64,000 nucleotides of DNA from Paracoccaceae bacterium (GCA_030750975.1 JASMHC010000022.1:1-64000), one strand, 5' to 3'. Counted from the first letter of the stretch, positions 53,617 through 63,192 are shown. Notes: generated by a model from the letters alone, not told the origin. Made by a program: numbers and translations.

Positions 53617-54947
53617 AATACGAACCCAACATTCGCGCCTCAAAGCCGGGTCGCCGTGCGCCGCTTGCGTTCCGGCTTCTGGATAGCGCACTGCGAAAAT
53701 TGGTCCGGACCGGCATGCTTGAAGTCTGTTTTCCCGATGGCGAGACCAGACGCTACGGCATGGGAACACCAACGATTGCGATTGCGATCCACGATTGGTC
53801 GACACTGCGCCGGATCGCGTTGAATCCGGACCTCGCAATGGGCGAGGCGTGGATGGAGGATGGACTGTCGGTCGAAAAAGGCGACTTGTACGGCCTGATC
53901 GCCCTTTGTCTGGAGAATTTCCAGAACACCCGCGTTCCATGGCTTTGGCGTTTGCGCGACCGGCTGCGGATGACACTCAGACGGGTCACGATGCACAATC
54001 CCGTTTCGCGTTCGCGCCGGAATGTCGCCCACCACTACGATCTGGGTGACGATCTTTATGATCTCTTTCTCGACTCTGAACGGCAGTATTCCTGCGCCTA
54101 TTTCGAGACCCCGGAAGATAGTCTCGAGGACGCGCAAGTTCACAAGATGCGCCACATCGCGGCCAAACTGCGCGTGCTGCCGGGACAGAAAGTGCTCGAC
54201 ATCGGTTCAGGCTGGGGTGGTTTGGGGACGTATCTTGCTCAAACGTCCGACGCGCCGGTGACCGGGGTCACGCTGTCGGTGGACCAGCAGAAATATGCAA
54301 CCGAAAAGGCGCGGCGCGACGGGTTGGATGACCGGGTCCGCTTTGATCTGCTCGACTATCGCCGTCAGACAGGCCGCTTCGACCGGATCGTGTCGGTCGG
54401 CATGTTCGAGCATGTCGGTGTCGGGCATTACGGCGCGTATTTCGCCAAGCTTGCGGATCTGCTCGATAAGGACGGCGTGGCGCTGGTGCATACGATCGGC
54501 AGTGCTCGCCCGCCGCGTGCGCCTGACCCGTGGATATCAAAGTATATTTTTCCGGGCGGCTATGTTCCGTCGCTGTCTGAAATCGTCCCGGAGGTTGAAC
54601 GGGCGGGGCTCGTCATCGCGGATATCGAAGTGCTCCGCCTTCACTATGCCGAAACGCTGAAAGCCTGGCGGGACCGCTTCATGGCGCGGCGGGAAGAGGC
54701 GGCGGCGCTTTACGACGAACGCTTCTGCCGGATGTGGGAATTCTATCTGGCGTCCTGTGAAGCAGGGTTCCGCTACAACCATCTGGTTGTATTCCAGATC
54801 CAGCTTGCACACCGGTTGGATGCCGTTCCGGTGACGCGGGACTACATTGAAGCGTCGAAACAGCATCTCCCTGAATTGAGCGGCGATGTGGATGCAGATA
54901 TTGTGAAGCGAGAAGCACGCAGAACACGCAAGGTCGCCGCCGAATGA
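53613..54947 (+). CDS. cfa: Cyclopropane-fatty-acyl-phospholipid synthase family protein
   Basis: A 444-residue SAM-dependent methyltransferase acting on unsaturated membrane lipids. The SAM motif VLDIGSGWGGLGTYLAQ is near residue 195, with AHHYDLGDDLYDLFLD and SVGMFEHVG further along, typical of Cfa. It overlaps genes on both sides. Cyclopropanation under low oxygen or acid stress would fit the surrounding genes. The family also includes methyltransferases making other lipid modifications. Confidence 0.88.
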   Translation: MKYEPNIRASKPGRRAPLAFRLLDSALRKLVRTGMLEVCFPDGETRRYGMGTPTIAIAIHDWSTLRRIALNPDLAMGEAWMEDGLSVEKGDLYGLIALCLENFQNTRVPWLWRLRDRLRMTLRRVTMHNPVSRSRRNVAHHYDLGDDLYDLFLDSERQYSCAYFETPEDSLEDAQVHKMRHIAAKLRVLPGQKVLDIGSGWGGLGTYLAQTSDAPVTGVTLSVDQQKYATEKARRDGLDDRVRFDLLDYRRQTGRFDRIVSVGMFEHVGVGHYGAYFAKLADLLDKDGVALVHTIGSARPPRAPDPWISKYIFPGGYVPSLSEIVPEVERAGLVIADIEVLRLHYAETLKAWRDRFMARREEAAALYDERFCRMWEFYLASCEAGFRYNHLVVFQIQLAHRLDAVPVTRDYIEASKQHLPELSGDVDADIVKREARRTRKVAAE

Positions 54948-55849
54948 CCCTCCGAAAACCCTCGCTGATCGTTCTGGTCATGTTTCTCTGGGCGGCCTGC
55001 TTCCCGCTCATCGTCGCGGGTTTTGCGTATGCGCCACACTTGACCTTCGCAGCATTGCGCGCGTTTCTCGCCGGATCGGCGCTCGTGGCTCTCGGGATGA
55101 TACTTGGCCGGTCCTGGCCGCGCGGCATGCGGGTATGGCTCGCGATCTTCGGTATTGGCCTAGGGGCTACCTCGCTTGGATTTCTCGGTATGTTCATGGC
55201 GTCCGAATTCATCTTGCCCGGGCTCGCCACGGTGCTGGCCAACGCACAGCCGCTGATGGCGGCTGCACTAGCGATCGTGGTGCTTGGTGAGCGGTTGGGC
55301 GGGCGCAGCAAGGCGGGGCTTGCTCTAGGATTTATCGGCATCCTGCTGATTGTAGCGCCACAGTATCAGGCGCCGGCGGGCAACACTTTCGTGCTTGGCT
55401 CCTCGTATATCCTCTTGGCCGCCGTGGGCATCACGATCAGCAATGTGCTGATCCGCGCGCTTGCAGAGCGTGCCGATACCTTGATGGCAATGGGAAGCCA
55501 AATGCTGATTGGTGGGATCCCACTCCTGGTTGGTGCGTTTCTGTACGAAGATCCGATGTCCATCACGTTCTCACCTCAGTTTCTTCTGATTCTGTTTACG
55601 ATCAGTCTCTTTGGGACTTCGCTTGCCTATTGGTTGTGGAGTGAGATTCTTCGAACAACCGAGCTCAGCCGCGCCAACGCCTTTGCGTTTCTCGTACCTG
55701 GCTTCGGGCTCGCCATGGGCGTGGCCTTTTTTGGAGAATCCATCGGACTTCTGACGGGTCTGGGCATTCTTGTAACGCTCGTTGGCGTTGCCATGACCAA
55801 TATGGATCGCCCCAAATCCACCCAAACGGCCGATGCCCCCGCGAATTGA
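54944..55849 (+). CDS. EamA/DMT-family transporter
   Basis: A 301-residue membrane protein with ten helices in two EamA repeats (first from ILVMFLWAACFPLIVAG, second from FVLGSSYILLAAVGITISNVL). It is translationally coupled to cfa (ATGA). Its cargo is unknown. Confidence 0.85.
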   Translation: MTLRKPSLIVLVMFLWAACFPLIVAGFAYAPHLTFAALRAFLAGSALVALGMILGRSWPRGMRVWLAIFGIGLGATSLGFLGMFMASEFILPGLATVLANAQPLMAAALAIVVLGERLGGRSKAGLALGFIGILLIVAPQYQAPAGNTFVLGSSYILLAAVGITISNVLIRALAERADTLMAMGSQMLIGGIPLLVGAFLYEDPMSITFSPQFLLILFTISLFGTSLAYWLWSEILRTTELSRANAFAFLVPGFGLAMGVAFFGESIGLLTGLGILVTLVGVAMTNMDRPKSTQTADAPAN

Positions 55850-55953
55850 TCTGCTGCAGCCAAAAAGCCGAAAATGTGTAATGCCCCCGACTTTCGAGCG
55901 TCTTTCTCAGTAAGCGCCAGCAATCGCACTGCGTGAGACAAGGAGGCTCTGAC

Positions 55954-56238
55954 ATGACCAGCATTAGCGAAACACCCCGCAATGCGCGCATCCCGATCCA
56001 GGCCCTGGGCTGGAGCCTGGGTATTTTCTTCGTGATCACCTACACGATCTGCGTCGTCTTCGACTTGGTTTTCCCAGGGCAGAGCATGACCAACCTCTGG
56101 AACCCGCTTCTGCCATGGGTCGATGGCATCAGCCTCGGAGGTTACGTCCTCGGTGTTGCCGAAACTCTGCTTTACGGCTGGTTCGTCGCGCTGATCTTCG
56201 GCCCGTTGTTCAACTTCTTTGCCGAGCGGAGCGCGTGA
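55954..56238 (+). CDS. DUF5676 membrane protein
   Basis: A 94-residue protein with two hydrophobic helices (SLGIFFVITYTICVVFDLV and LGVAETLLYGWFVALIFGPLF), matching the DUF5676 layout. The ATG at 55954 has AAGGAGG upstream. The stop overlaps the DUF3141 start (TGATG). DUF5676 genes often lie near metal and hypoxia genes; function is unknown. Confidence 0.75.
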   Translation: MTSISETPRNARIPIQALGWSLGIFFVITYTICVVFDLVFPGQSMTNLWNPLLPWVDGISLGGYVLGVAETLLYGWFVALIFGPLFNFFAERSA

Positions 56239-58025
56239 TGGCCAAGACCAAATCCCCCAATCGGACGCTGAAGTCGGTAGCGTCAGAACCCGTCGTCTCT
56301 CAGGCCAAGCAAAGTAGCCCTATGGCCGAAAAGCCGAAGATGGTTCAGATCGAACAGTCGACTGCCACCGCCGCGACATATCCTCAGGACCTGTTTGAAC
56401 GGTGGGTCCTGTTCCTTGACACGCTGCGCGAGCGTGCCGACAACATGATCGAGCACGAGCGGCGAGGGATGCCGCCACTTCTGGATTTCAAATACGAAAC
56501 CCTTCTCGACGCGCGAAACTTCGATCGTCCCGCCAACTACGCGCTCCTCAGGATCACAGAGATCGGTGACGATTGTTGGGACGATTGCGTCGACATGGCC
56601 AAGCCGCCGGTCATCGTTGTTGACCCGCGCGCCGGCCACGGCCCGGGCATCGGCGGCTTCAAGCGCGACAGCGAGGTGGGCATTGCGATGCACGAGGGCC
56701 ACCCGGTCTATTTCGTTGTGTTCTTTCCCGAACCCGAGAAAGGGCAAACCCTCGCCGACGTGCACCATGCGTTACGCCGCTTCGTCGAGGAAATCGCCAA
56801 ACGGCACCCGGACCATCCACCCATTCTTTATGGAAATTGCCAGGCTGGGTGGGCGATCACACTTCTGGCAGCTGACTGCCAGGGGCTTTCTGGCCCGATT
56901 GTCCTGAATGGCTCGCCGCTCTCCTACTGGGCCGGTGAGGCCGGAACCAACCCGATGCGGATGATGGGCGGGCTCGCCGGGGGCAACTGGGCTGCGCACA
57001 TGACCGCGGACCTTGGCGACGGACGCTTCGACGGCGCGTGGCTCGCGCAGAACTTCGAGAACCTGCAGCCGGAAAAGGCGATCTGGGACAAATACGCCCA
57101 TCTCCTCTCGCATATCGACGACGAGCGCGAGCGGTTCTTGGAATTCGAGCGCTGGTGGAACGGTTTCTACACGCTGAGCCGCGAGGAAATTCTCGCGATC
57201 ACGGAGAATCTCTTCATCGGCAACAAGCTGGAAACCGGCGAGATGCGAGTCTGCGATGGCTGCACCGCCGATCTGCGGCGGATCCAGAATCCGATCGTGA
57301 TCTTCGCCTCAGAAGGCGACAATATCACCCCACCGACGCAGGCACTGGGTTGGATCCCGAAGGTTTATGCCGATACGGATGCGCTGAAGGCCGCAGGACA
57401 GCGGATTGTCTATCTCATCAACCCCCATGTCGGGCATCTTGGAATTTTTGTCTCGGCATCGGTGGCGCGGCTGGAACACCGCGCGATCCTCGAAAGCCTC
57501 GACGAGATTGAGACGCTTGAGCCAGGCCTCTACGAGATGAAAATCGACAATCCGACCGGCGATCCCGACTGCGAGAAGCCTGCTTATGCGGTCAGCTTCG
57601 AGCCGCGCGAAGTGTCTGAAATCGGCGAGGTGCACCCCGAAGACGCACTCAGAAATGTGGCGCAAGTCTCTCGGACGGGCGAGGCGGCCTACGACCTATT
57701 CCTCGGCCCGTGGATAAGGGCAATCACCACACCGCAAACGGCGGAGGCTCTGCGCGCAATGCATCCGATGCGTTGGACCCGGCTGATGTTTTCGGCGCGC
57801 TACAACCCGTGGATGGGTGTCGTGCAGGCGATGGCCGACTCGATCCGCCCAGACCGCGCGCCTTTGCCGGACGATGATCCCCAACTGAAAGCGGAACGCG
57901 AGGTAATAGAGCGGATCGGGGCCAGTCTTGGCGCGATGCGTGTCGCCCGCGATCAGGCCATCGCGGTGCTCTTCAAGGCGCTCTACGCTCCCGGCGCCGG
58001 ACTCGTAAATCAAGCGAAAGAATGA
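56238..58025 (+). CDS. DUF3141 alpha/beta-hydrolase-like protein (PHA-synthase-like)
   Basis: A 595-residue cytosolic protein. The nucleophile elbow reads G-N-C-Q-A-G, a cysteine in place of serine, as in polyhydroxyalkanoate synthases. VDPRAGHGPGIGGFKRDSEVG and HVGHLGIFVS supply other conserved parts of the fold. It is the first large gene of an operon with ackA, pta and fabI, so a link to acyl-CoA or hydroxyacid metabolism under oxygen limitation is plausible. True PHA synthase activity is not shown. Confidence 0.75.
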   Translation: MAKTKSPNRTLKSVASEPVVSQAKQSSPMAEKPKMVQIEQSTATAATYPQDLFERWVLFLDTLRERADNMIEHERRGMPPLLDFKYETLLDARNFDRPANYALLRITEIGDDCWDDCVDMAKPPVIVVDPRAGHGPGIGGFKRDSEVGIAMHEGHPVYFVVFFPEPEKGQTLADVHHALRRFVEEIAKRHPDHPPILYGNCQAGWAITLLAADCQGLSGPIVLNGSPLSYWAGEAGTNPMRMMGGLAGGNWAAHMTADLGDGRFDGAWLAQNFENLQPEKAIWDKYAHLLSHIDDERERFLEFERWWNGFYTLSREEILAITENLFIGNKLETGEMRVCDGCTADLRRIQNPIVIFASEGDNITPPTQALGWIPKVYADTDALKAAGQRIVYLINPHVGHLGIFVSASVARLEHRAILESLDEIETLEPGLYEMKIDNPTGDPDCEKPAYAVSFEPREVSEIGEVHPEDALRNVAQVSRTGEAAYDLFLGPWIRAITTPQTAEALRAMHPMRWTRLMFSARYNPWMGVVQAMADSIRPDRAPLPDDDPQLKAEREVIERIGASLGAMRVARDQAIAVLFKALYAPGAGLVNQAKE

Positions 58026-58028
58026 GCG

Positions 58029-58262
58029 ATGCAATGGCTTGTAGATAACTGGCTGATCCTGTTACTCGGCGGAGGGATGGTGGCCATGCACCTCTTCGGT
58101 CATGGCCACGGAGGTCATGGCGGCGGTCACGGCGGACATGGCCCTGGCAGGCGAAACAAATCGAACGGTCATGCGGGGCACGAGCCCCACGATTCCAGTG
58201 CCGCCGAGAATGAAAACAAGTCCCCTGCGCCGGAACGTCCGACGGATGACGGGCGGGCATGA
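58029..58262 (+). CDS. Small His-rich membrane protein
   Basis: A 77-residue protein. One helix (WLILLLGGGMVAMHLFG) is followed by HGHGGHGGGHGGHG and a hydrophilic tail. It resembles DUF2933-type small proteins and probably binds metal at the membrane surface. It is 3 nt after the DUF3141 gene and ends 1 nt before ackA. Confidence 0.65.
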   Translation: MQWLVDNWLILLLGGGMVAMHLFGHGHGGHGGGHGGHGPGRRNKSNGHAGHEPHDSSAAENENKSPAPERPTDDGRA

Positions 58263-58263
58263 G

Positions 58264-59466
58264 ATGCAACGGCCTGCAATCCTGGTCCTTAACGCGGGAT
58301 CATCCAGCCTCAAGTTCGCCCTCTTCGAAGCGAGGCAAGGCGGCGCGCGAATGGCCAGCGGGGCGGTTACGGGAATAAGTACGGATACCGCCCGGTTCAA
58401 TTTGACCGTGACCGGCAATTCAAAAGGCGTGCAACGAGACGGTGCATTTCCCGACCATCGCACCGCACTCGACGCCGTGATGTCCGAGGTCATCTCAAAC
58501 CGCCTTGCGGCCCTGCCGGTCGCCGTTGGTCACCGTGTCGCCCATGGCGGACCTGATTGCGATTGCCCTGAAGAAGTCACTGCTGACCTTCTTGCGCGAC
58601 TGCGCGGTCTGGTTCCGCTCGCTCCCCTGCATCTGCCCGCCAACATCGCGGGGATCGAGGCCATCGCGGCCCTGCGCCCTGACCTGCCGCAAATCGCCTG
58701 TTTTGATACCGCCTTTCACAATAGCCTTCCGCGGGTCGCGCAGATGACAGGTTTGCCGCGCGAGATCGAGACGCCTGAACTCAGACGCTACGGCTACCAC
58801 GGGCTAAGCTACGAATACATTGTTGGAGCACTGACCCAGGATGGCGTCAACGTCGACAAAGAGCGCCTGATCGTTGCGCATCTCGGTAATGGGGCCTCTT
58901 TGGCCGCCATCCGGGGTGGCCGGTCAATCGAAACGACGATGGGGTTCTCTCCAATATCGGGCGTACCCATGGGCACCCGGTCCGGCGATATCGACCCCGG
59001 CCTGATCCTGCATCTGCTGCGGGAAGCGGCAATGTCGCCGGCGGATCTCGGGAACCTTTTGAGAACCCGATCGGGCCTTCTGGGCTTGTCGGGGGAAAGC
59101 CGCGACATGGGTGTTCTTATCGAGCGCCACGACGCCGCCGCCGCCGAGGCGATCAGGTACTTCTGCTATCACGTTCGACGCCATCTGGTCGCGCTGACCG
59201 CGCCGCTCGAAGGTCTCGACCGGCTGGTCTTCACGGGCGGCATCGGTGCCAATGCCGCACCGGTGCGCGAATTGATCTGTGCCGGGCTTGGCTATCTCGG
59301 AGTCCGTATCGACCACGAGGCCAATCTGGCAGGGAGTAAGGCCATCTCCGCAGCCGGCTCGCGAGTTATCGTCGAGATCCGCCAGACCGACGAAGAACAG
59401 GTCATCGCCGATCACGTCGCGCGGCTTTGCGTGGAATGCGCATCTGGGCGGAAGGAGGCATCATGA
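58264..59466 (+). CDS. ackA: Acetate kinase family protein
   Basis: A 400-residue enzyme. The PAILVLNAGSSSLKFALF opening, the RRYGYHGLSYEYI-like signature, HLGNGASLAAI, TMGFSPISGVPMGTRSGDIDPG and VFTGGIGANA are diagnostic of acetate/propionate kinases. It makes ATP from acyl phosphate and is paired with pta. The ATG at 58264 is chosen as the first Met before the conserved core. It overlaps pta (ATGA). Confidence 0.94.
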   Translation: MQRPAILVLNAGSSSLKFALFEARQGGARMASGAVTGISTDTARFNLTVTGNSKGVQRDGAFPDHRTALDAVMSEVISNRLAALPVAVGHRVAHGGPDCDCPEEVTADLLARLRGLVPLAPLHLPANIAGIEAIAALRPDLPQIACFDTAFHNSLPRVAQMTGLPREIETPELRRYGYHGLSYEYIVGALTQDGVNVDKERLIVAHLGNGASLAAIRGGRSIETTMGFSPISGVPMGTRSGDIDPGLILHLLREAAMSPADLGNLLRTRSGLLGLSGESRDMGVLIERHDAAAAEAIRYFCYHVRRHLVALTAPLEGLDRLVFTGGIGANAAPVRELICAGLGYLGVRIDHEANLAGSKAISAAGSRVIVEIRQTDEEQVIADHVARLCVECASGRKEAS

Positions 59467-60497
59467 TGGCAAAGCACGACACAGCTCAGACACTTGCCGC
59501 ACTCGTTGACGGTGCACGTGCGCATGGACCCGTTCGGGTCGCGGTCGCCGATGCCGCGCAGGAGGTCCTGCTGGCGACCATGCGTAGGGCAATGGAAGAA
59601 GGGCTGGCTGAACCGCACCTGGTAGGGCCCCGGGCGGAGATCGAACCACTGTCTGCGGCCACAGGCTTGAAACTCGACGAGACGTGCCTGCACGACAGCG
59701 GAGGGGATGCCGACGCGGCGCGCCTGGCGGTCGGACTGGTGCGCGATGGCAAGGCCGACGTTGTGATGAAGGGCAACCTGCATACAGACGTCTTCATGCG
59801 GGTCCTTCTTGATGCCGAAACCGGGCTGCGCGTCCCTGACAAGCGGGTGAGTCACCTGTTCCTTCTCGAGGTGCCGGGGCATGACCGGTTGTTAGGTATT
59901 ACAGACGCGGCGATCAATATCGCCCCGGATCTCGCCGCCAAAGCGCAGATCTGCCAGAATGCGATTGATGCCTTCCATGCGATCGGCGTGGCCGAGCCGC
60001 GGCTGGCGGTGCTGTCGGCGGTCGAAACGGTGACGGCGTCTATAGGCTCCACCCTCGACGCGGCCAGCTTGACCCTTATGGCACGGCGCGGGCAGATCAT
60101 CGGTGCCCTTGTCGACGGGCCGCTTGCATTCGACAACGCGGTCTCGCCGCGTGCCATGGCGGAAAAGGGCATCACCTCGGAAGTTGCGGGCCGGGCTGAC
60201 ATCCTGCTGGTCCCCGATCTTGTCAGCGGCAACATGCTGGCCAAGGCGCTCGAATATCTCGGCGGAGCCAAAGCTGCCGCCCTGGCGCTCGGACTGGCCG
60301 CGCCGGTGGTCCTGACGTCACGTGCGGATACCGAGGAGACGCGAATCGCGTCGCTCGCCCTGGCGTCGCTTCTCCTGCGGAGCGGCGGCGCATCACGCGC
60401 TACTGGTATGGGCGAGGAATTGCACCGGACATTGCGGGCCGCGCCGATGCCCGAGGCCGATTGCCACCCACTTCCTCTGCAGGACCTAGCAAAATGA
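59463..60497 (+). CDS. Phosphate acetyl/butyryltransferase
   Basis: A 344-residue phosphate acyltransferase of the Pta/Ptb family, without the N-terminal DRTGG domain. Core motifs are VVMKGNLHTDVFMR, GITDAAINIAP and VLVPDLVSGNMLAKALEYLGGA. It interconverts acyl-CoA and acyl phosphate for ackA. It overlaps both neighbours. Confidence 0.9.
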   Translation: MMAKHDTAQTLAALVDGARAHGPVRVAVADAAQEVLLATMRRAMEEGLAEPHLVGPRAEIEPLSAATGLKLDETCLHDSGGDADAARLAVGLVRDGKADVVMKGNLHTDVFMRVLLDAETGLRVPDKRVSHLFLLEVPGHDRLLGITDAAINIAPDLAAKAQICQNAIDAFHAIGVAEPRLAVLSAVETVTASIGSTLDAASLTLMARRGQIIGALVDGPLAFDNAVSPRAMAEKGITSEVAGRADILLVPDLVSGNMLAKALEYLGGAKAAALALGLAAPVVLTSRADTEETRIASLALASLLLRSGGASRATGMGEELHRTLRAAPMPEADCHPLPLQDLAK

Positions 60498-61420
60498 CCA
60501 CCCATGAAATGAAGAAACAGGATCATTCGAACGGGATCCCTTCCGAGGCGTCCGGCGGGTCTGCCAGGCCCAGCTTTGAAGACTGCTGCGATCCGCGCGA
60601 ATTGCTCGAACTTACGGGTCGCAAAGGGTTGGTGATCGGTATCGCCAATGAGCGCAGCCTGGCATGGCCGGGCGCTTTGCATTTCCGTCAGGCTGGTGCG
60701 GACCTGGCCATCACCTATGTCGGCGAACGCGCCAGACCGCATGTCGCGCCGTTGGCGGAGCGTGTCGACGCGCCGATTTTCTTGCCCTGCGATGTCGGGC
60801 GTGCGGGCGAACTCGAAGCCGTTTTTGCTGCGATCCGCGATACCTGGGGGCGTCTGGATTTTGTGCTGCACGCAGTAGGAAAGGCCCGGCCCGAGGACCT
60901 GCGCGGCCGGTTGACCGATTGTTCCGCCGGGGGCTTTGCCGAGGCCATGACCGTCTCGGTCCATTCGCTCATCGCCATTGCCCGCCTGGCCGAACCCTTG
61001 ATGACACACGGCGGCAGCCTGATCACGCTCAGCTATCTCGGCGCCGAGAAGGTGGTCGAGCACTACAACGTGATGGGCCCGGTCAAGGCTGCGCTCGAAT
61101 CCACCGTCAGATATCTCGCCCACGAACTCGGGCCGAAGGGCATTCGCGTGAATGCAATCTCAGCCGGACCGGTGGCAACGCGTGCCGCGTCCGGGCTGGT
61201 CGGGTCCACCGATCTTCTGGCTGCCAGCGCGAAGATCGCGCCGCTTCGACGCAATATCGATACCGACGACGTCGGCCTGGCCGCCCTGCTTCTCGCAAGC
61301 GACTACACCGCCGCCATCACTGGCGAGACCCTGCATGTCGATGCCGGAGTGCACATCGAAGGACCGGTCGGCAGAGGTCAGATGCAGGGTGAGACCGAAC
61401 CGCGGGAGCAAGAGACATGA
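60494..61420 (+). CDS. Enoyl-ACP reductase (FabI-type SDR)
   Basis: A 308-residue short-chain dehydrogenase of the FabI group. GLVIGIANERSLAW is the nucleotide-binding stretch, and Y-x6-K (YNVMGPVK) is the catalytic pair characteristic of FabI. An extra N-terminal segment of about 40 residues precedes the fold. As part of the ack-pta operon it is probably a hypoxia-linked second copy and not the housekeeping fabI. The stop overlaps the petA copy. Confidence 0.85.
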   Translation: MTTHEMKKQDHSNGIPSEASGGSARPSFEDCCDPRELLELTGRKGLVIGIANERSLAWPGALHFRQAGADLAITYVGERARPHVAPLAERVDAPIFLPCDVGRAGELEAVFAAIRDTWGRLDFVLHAVGKARPEDLRGRLTDCSAGGFAEAMTVSVHSLIAIARLAEPLMTHGGSLITLSYLGAEKVVEHYNVMGPVKAALESTVRYLAHELGPKGIRVNAISAGPVATRAASGLVGSTDLLAASAKIAPLRRNIDTDDVGLAALLLASDYTAAITGETLHVDAGVHIEGPVGRGQMQGETEPREQET

Positions 61421-62028
61421 CAGACATCGACAATAGCATGCCTGAGCAGGGTAAAGACAATTCGGAAAGCAGACGTGATTTTCTGTATTACGCAACTGCC
61501 GGAGCGGGTGCTGTGGCCGCAGGTGCCGCCGTCTGGCCCCTCATTGACTCGATGAACCCGTCTGCCGACGTCCTCAGCCTGTCGACCGTACGCGTCGACT
61601 TGTCCGGTATGGAACGAGGTCAACGGATTACCGTCAGCTGGCAGGGCAAGCCTGTCTTTGTCTGGCGCCGGGCTCAGGAAGCCATCGATATGGCGCGGGC
61701 GACACCTCTTGATGCGTTGATCGACCAGGCGGACAACGCCAAGGAAAACCCGAACCACCCCCAGACGGAACCTGCGCTCGACCAGAACCGGACAGCGGAC
61801 GAGGCCGGAGAATGACTGATCGTCATCGGGATCTGCACGCATCTTGGATGTGTCCCCGTTGGCCAGGGGTCGGGAGATGCTCTTGGGGAGTTCGGCGGAT
61901 GGTTCTGCCCGTGTCACGGCTCTCACTACGACACGTCCGGACGGATCAGGAAGGGACCCGCCCCGCGCAACCTCGACATACCGCGCTACACGCTCGCCGA
62001 CGATCTCATGTTGACCATTGGGGCGTGA
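61417..62028 (+). pseudogene. petA: Rieske subunit of cytochrome bc1 (petA copy) interrupted by in-frame TGA
   Basis: Residues 1-132 contain the N-terminal membrane anchor (RRDFLYYATAGAGAVAAGAAVWPLIDSMNPS) and the SWQGKPVFVWRR segment of ubiquinol-cytochrome c reductase Rieske proteins. TGA at 61813-61815 stands where the family has Trp (GEW-LI). The same frame then continues 71 codons with the cluster motifs CTHLGC and CPCHGSHYD to TGA at 62026. The protein is thus cut before its cluster unless the stop is read through or is a sequence error. No petB or petC is nearby. Confidence 0.85.
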
Positions 62029-62060
62029 AGGCAACCGACAAACAGAAAGGACGCAGAACC

Positions 62061-62753
62061 ATGAAAGCTAAGGACATCATGAAGACCGCTGTTGTCTCCA
62101 TACGTGACGACGGAACGGTTGAGCAGGCCGTCAATTTGATGCTGGAAAATCACATCAGCGCACTTCCGGTTCTCGACAGCGACAACAGGCTCGTAGGCCT
62201 CATCAGCGAGGGAGACCTCATCCGAAGACTGCGCGACGGCGGAGCAGAGCGTCGCTCGTGGTGGCTCGAGATGTTTTCCGGCGAAGGCGACGCGCGGGAT
62301 TATGTGAAGGCACGCAGCCATCGCGTTGCTGACGTTATGACCCGCGATCTCGTCACGGTTGATGAAGGTACGCTGCTTAGCGAGATTGCCAGAACGCTCG
62401 AAACCCGCCGTATCAAACGCGTTCCGGTGTTACGGGATGGCAATATGGTCGGGATTGTATCCCGCGCCGACCTTGTCCGAGCGCTGGCGCAGTCAACCGC
62501 AGGAAAGCTGCCGTCGCCCGCGCCCGAGGACGAGCCGCTGCGCAGATCGGTCGAGGCCGCGATTGCCGAGGTTCCCGGCGCATCGGTCAACCTGATCAAC
62601 CTCATTGTGGAGAATGGCAACGTCGCCATCTGGGGCATTGCCGACAGCGATTTCGTTGAAAACGCAATCCGGGTCGCCGCCGAAAATGTCGATGGCGTGC
62701 GTTCAGTTGACGTCCGCATGGGTCGACTACCAGCATGGGCCTATGGGATTTGA
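62061..62753 (+). CDS. CBS-domain pair plus BON-domain protein
   Basis: A 230-residue cytosolic protein. Two CBS motifs (MKAKDIMKTAVVSIRDDGT..., VADVMTRDLVTVDEGT...) form a nucleotide-binding Bateman module. A BON-like domain (about residues 160-225) follows. The ATG at 62061 has AAAGGACG upstream. Such proteins are common in low-oxygen regulons as energy-state sensors, which fits the position downstream of ackA-pta-fabI. Confidence 0.88.
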   Translation: MKAKDIMKTAVVSIRDDGTVEQAVNLMLENHISALPVLDSDNRLVGLISEGDLIRRLRDGGAERRSWWLEMFSGEGDARDYVKARSHRVADVMTRDLVTVDEGTLLSEIARTLETRRIKRVPVLRDGNMVGIVSRADLVRALAQSTAGKLPSPAPEDEPLRRSVEAAIAEVPGASVNLINLIVENGNVAIWGIADSDFVENAIRVAAENVDGVRSVDVRMGRLPAWAYGI

Positions 62754-63009
62754 GGATGCCATGGATCGCGGCCTGAAAGGGCACATGAAAAGACGGGTGA
62801 CCAATGCAAAGGCTGGGTATCCACGAATTCATCGTTCCTGAACTCATCTCTGGAGATGTCATTGAAGCGTCAGCACTTTTTGTGGCGAGCCACGACTGAG
62901 GAGGATGCTCCTTCAGAGTGACTGATGGGAGCAAAAAAACTGTGACTTGGGTTGTAATGCTTTGCGCCGCCAAGCGTCTACTCGGTGAACCTTGAAAACG
63001 GAGGCACCG

Positions 63010-63192
63010 ATGAAGAACGACAAAGTGACCCAAGTGCAGCAAAGCACCGCAGGCTTGAACGCGGGATGTTGCTGCAGTGGTTCGAAACACGAGACGAAAG
63101 ACACGGATCATCAATCCGTTGCGGCGGTCCAGCCATCTGGAAAGCCTGAAACGCCAGCAAAAAGCGGCGGCGGGTGTTGCGGGCATGACTGA
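63010..63192 (+). CDS. Small Cys-rich, probably metal-binding protein
   Basis: A 60-residue soluble protein with cysteine clusters near residue 26 (GCCCSGSKHE) and at the end (GGGCCGHD). CGGAGG precedes the ATG at 63010. It resembles small metal-binding proteins near copper and hypoxia genes, but the family was not identified. Confidence 0.6.
   Translation: MKNDKVTQVQQSTAGLNAGCCCSGSKHETKDTDHQSVAAVQPSGKPETPAKSGGGCCGHD

Noticed and set aside
61812-62060. Frameshift as the cause of the broken petA copy
   Set aside because: Both halves are in the same frame; a single stop codon at a conserved Trp position explains the break without any indel.
62754-63009. Short frames between the CBS gene and the Cys-rich gene
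   Set aside because: Frames of 26-31 codons have no ribosome-binding sites or conserved features.
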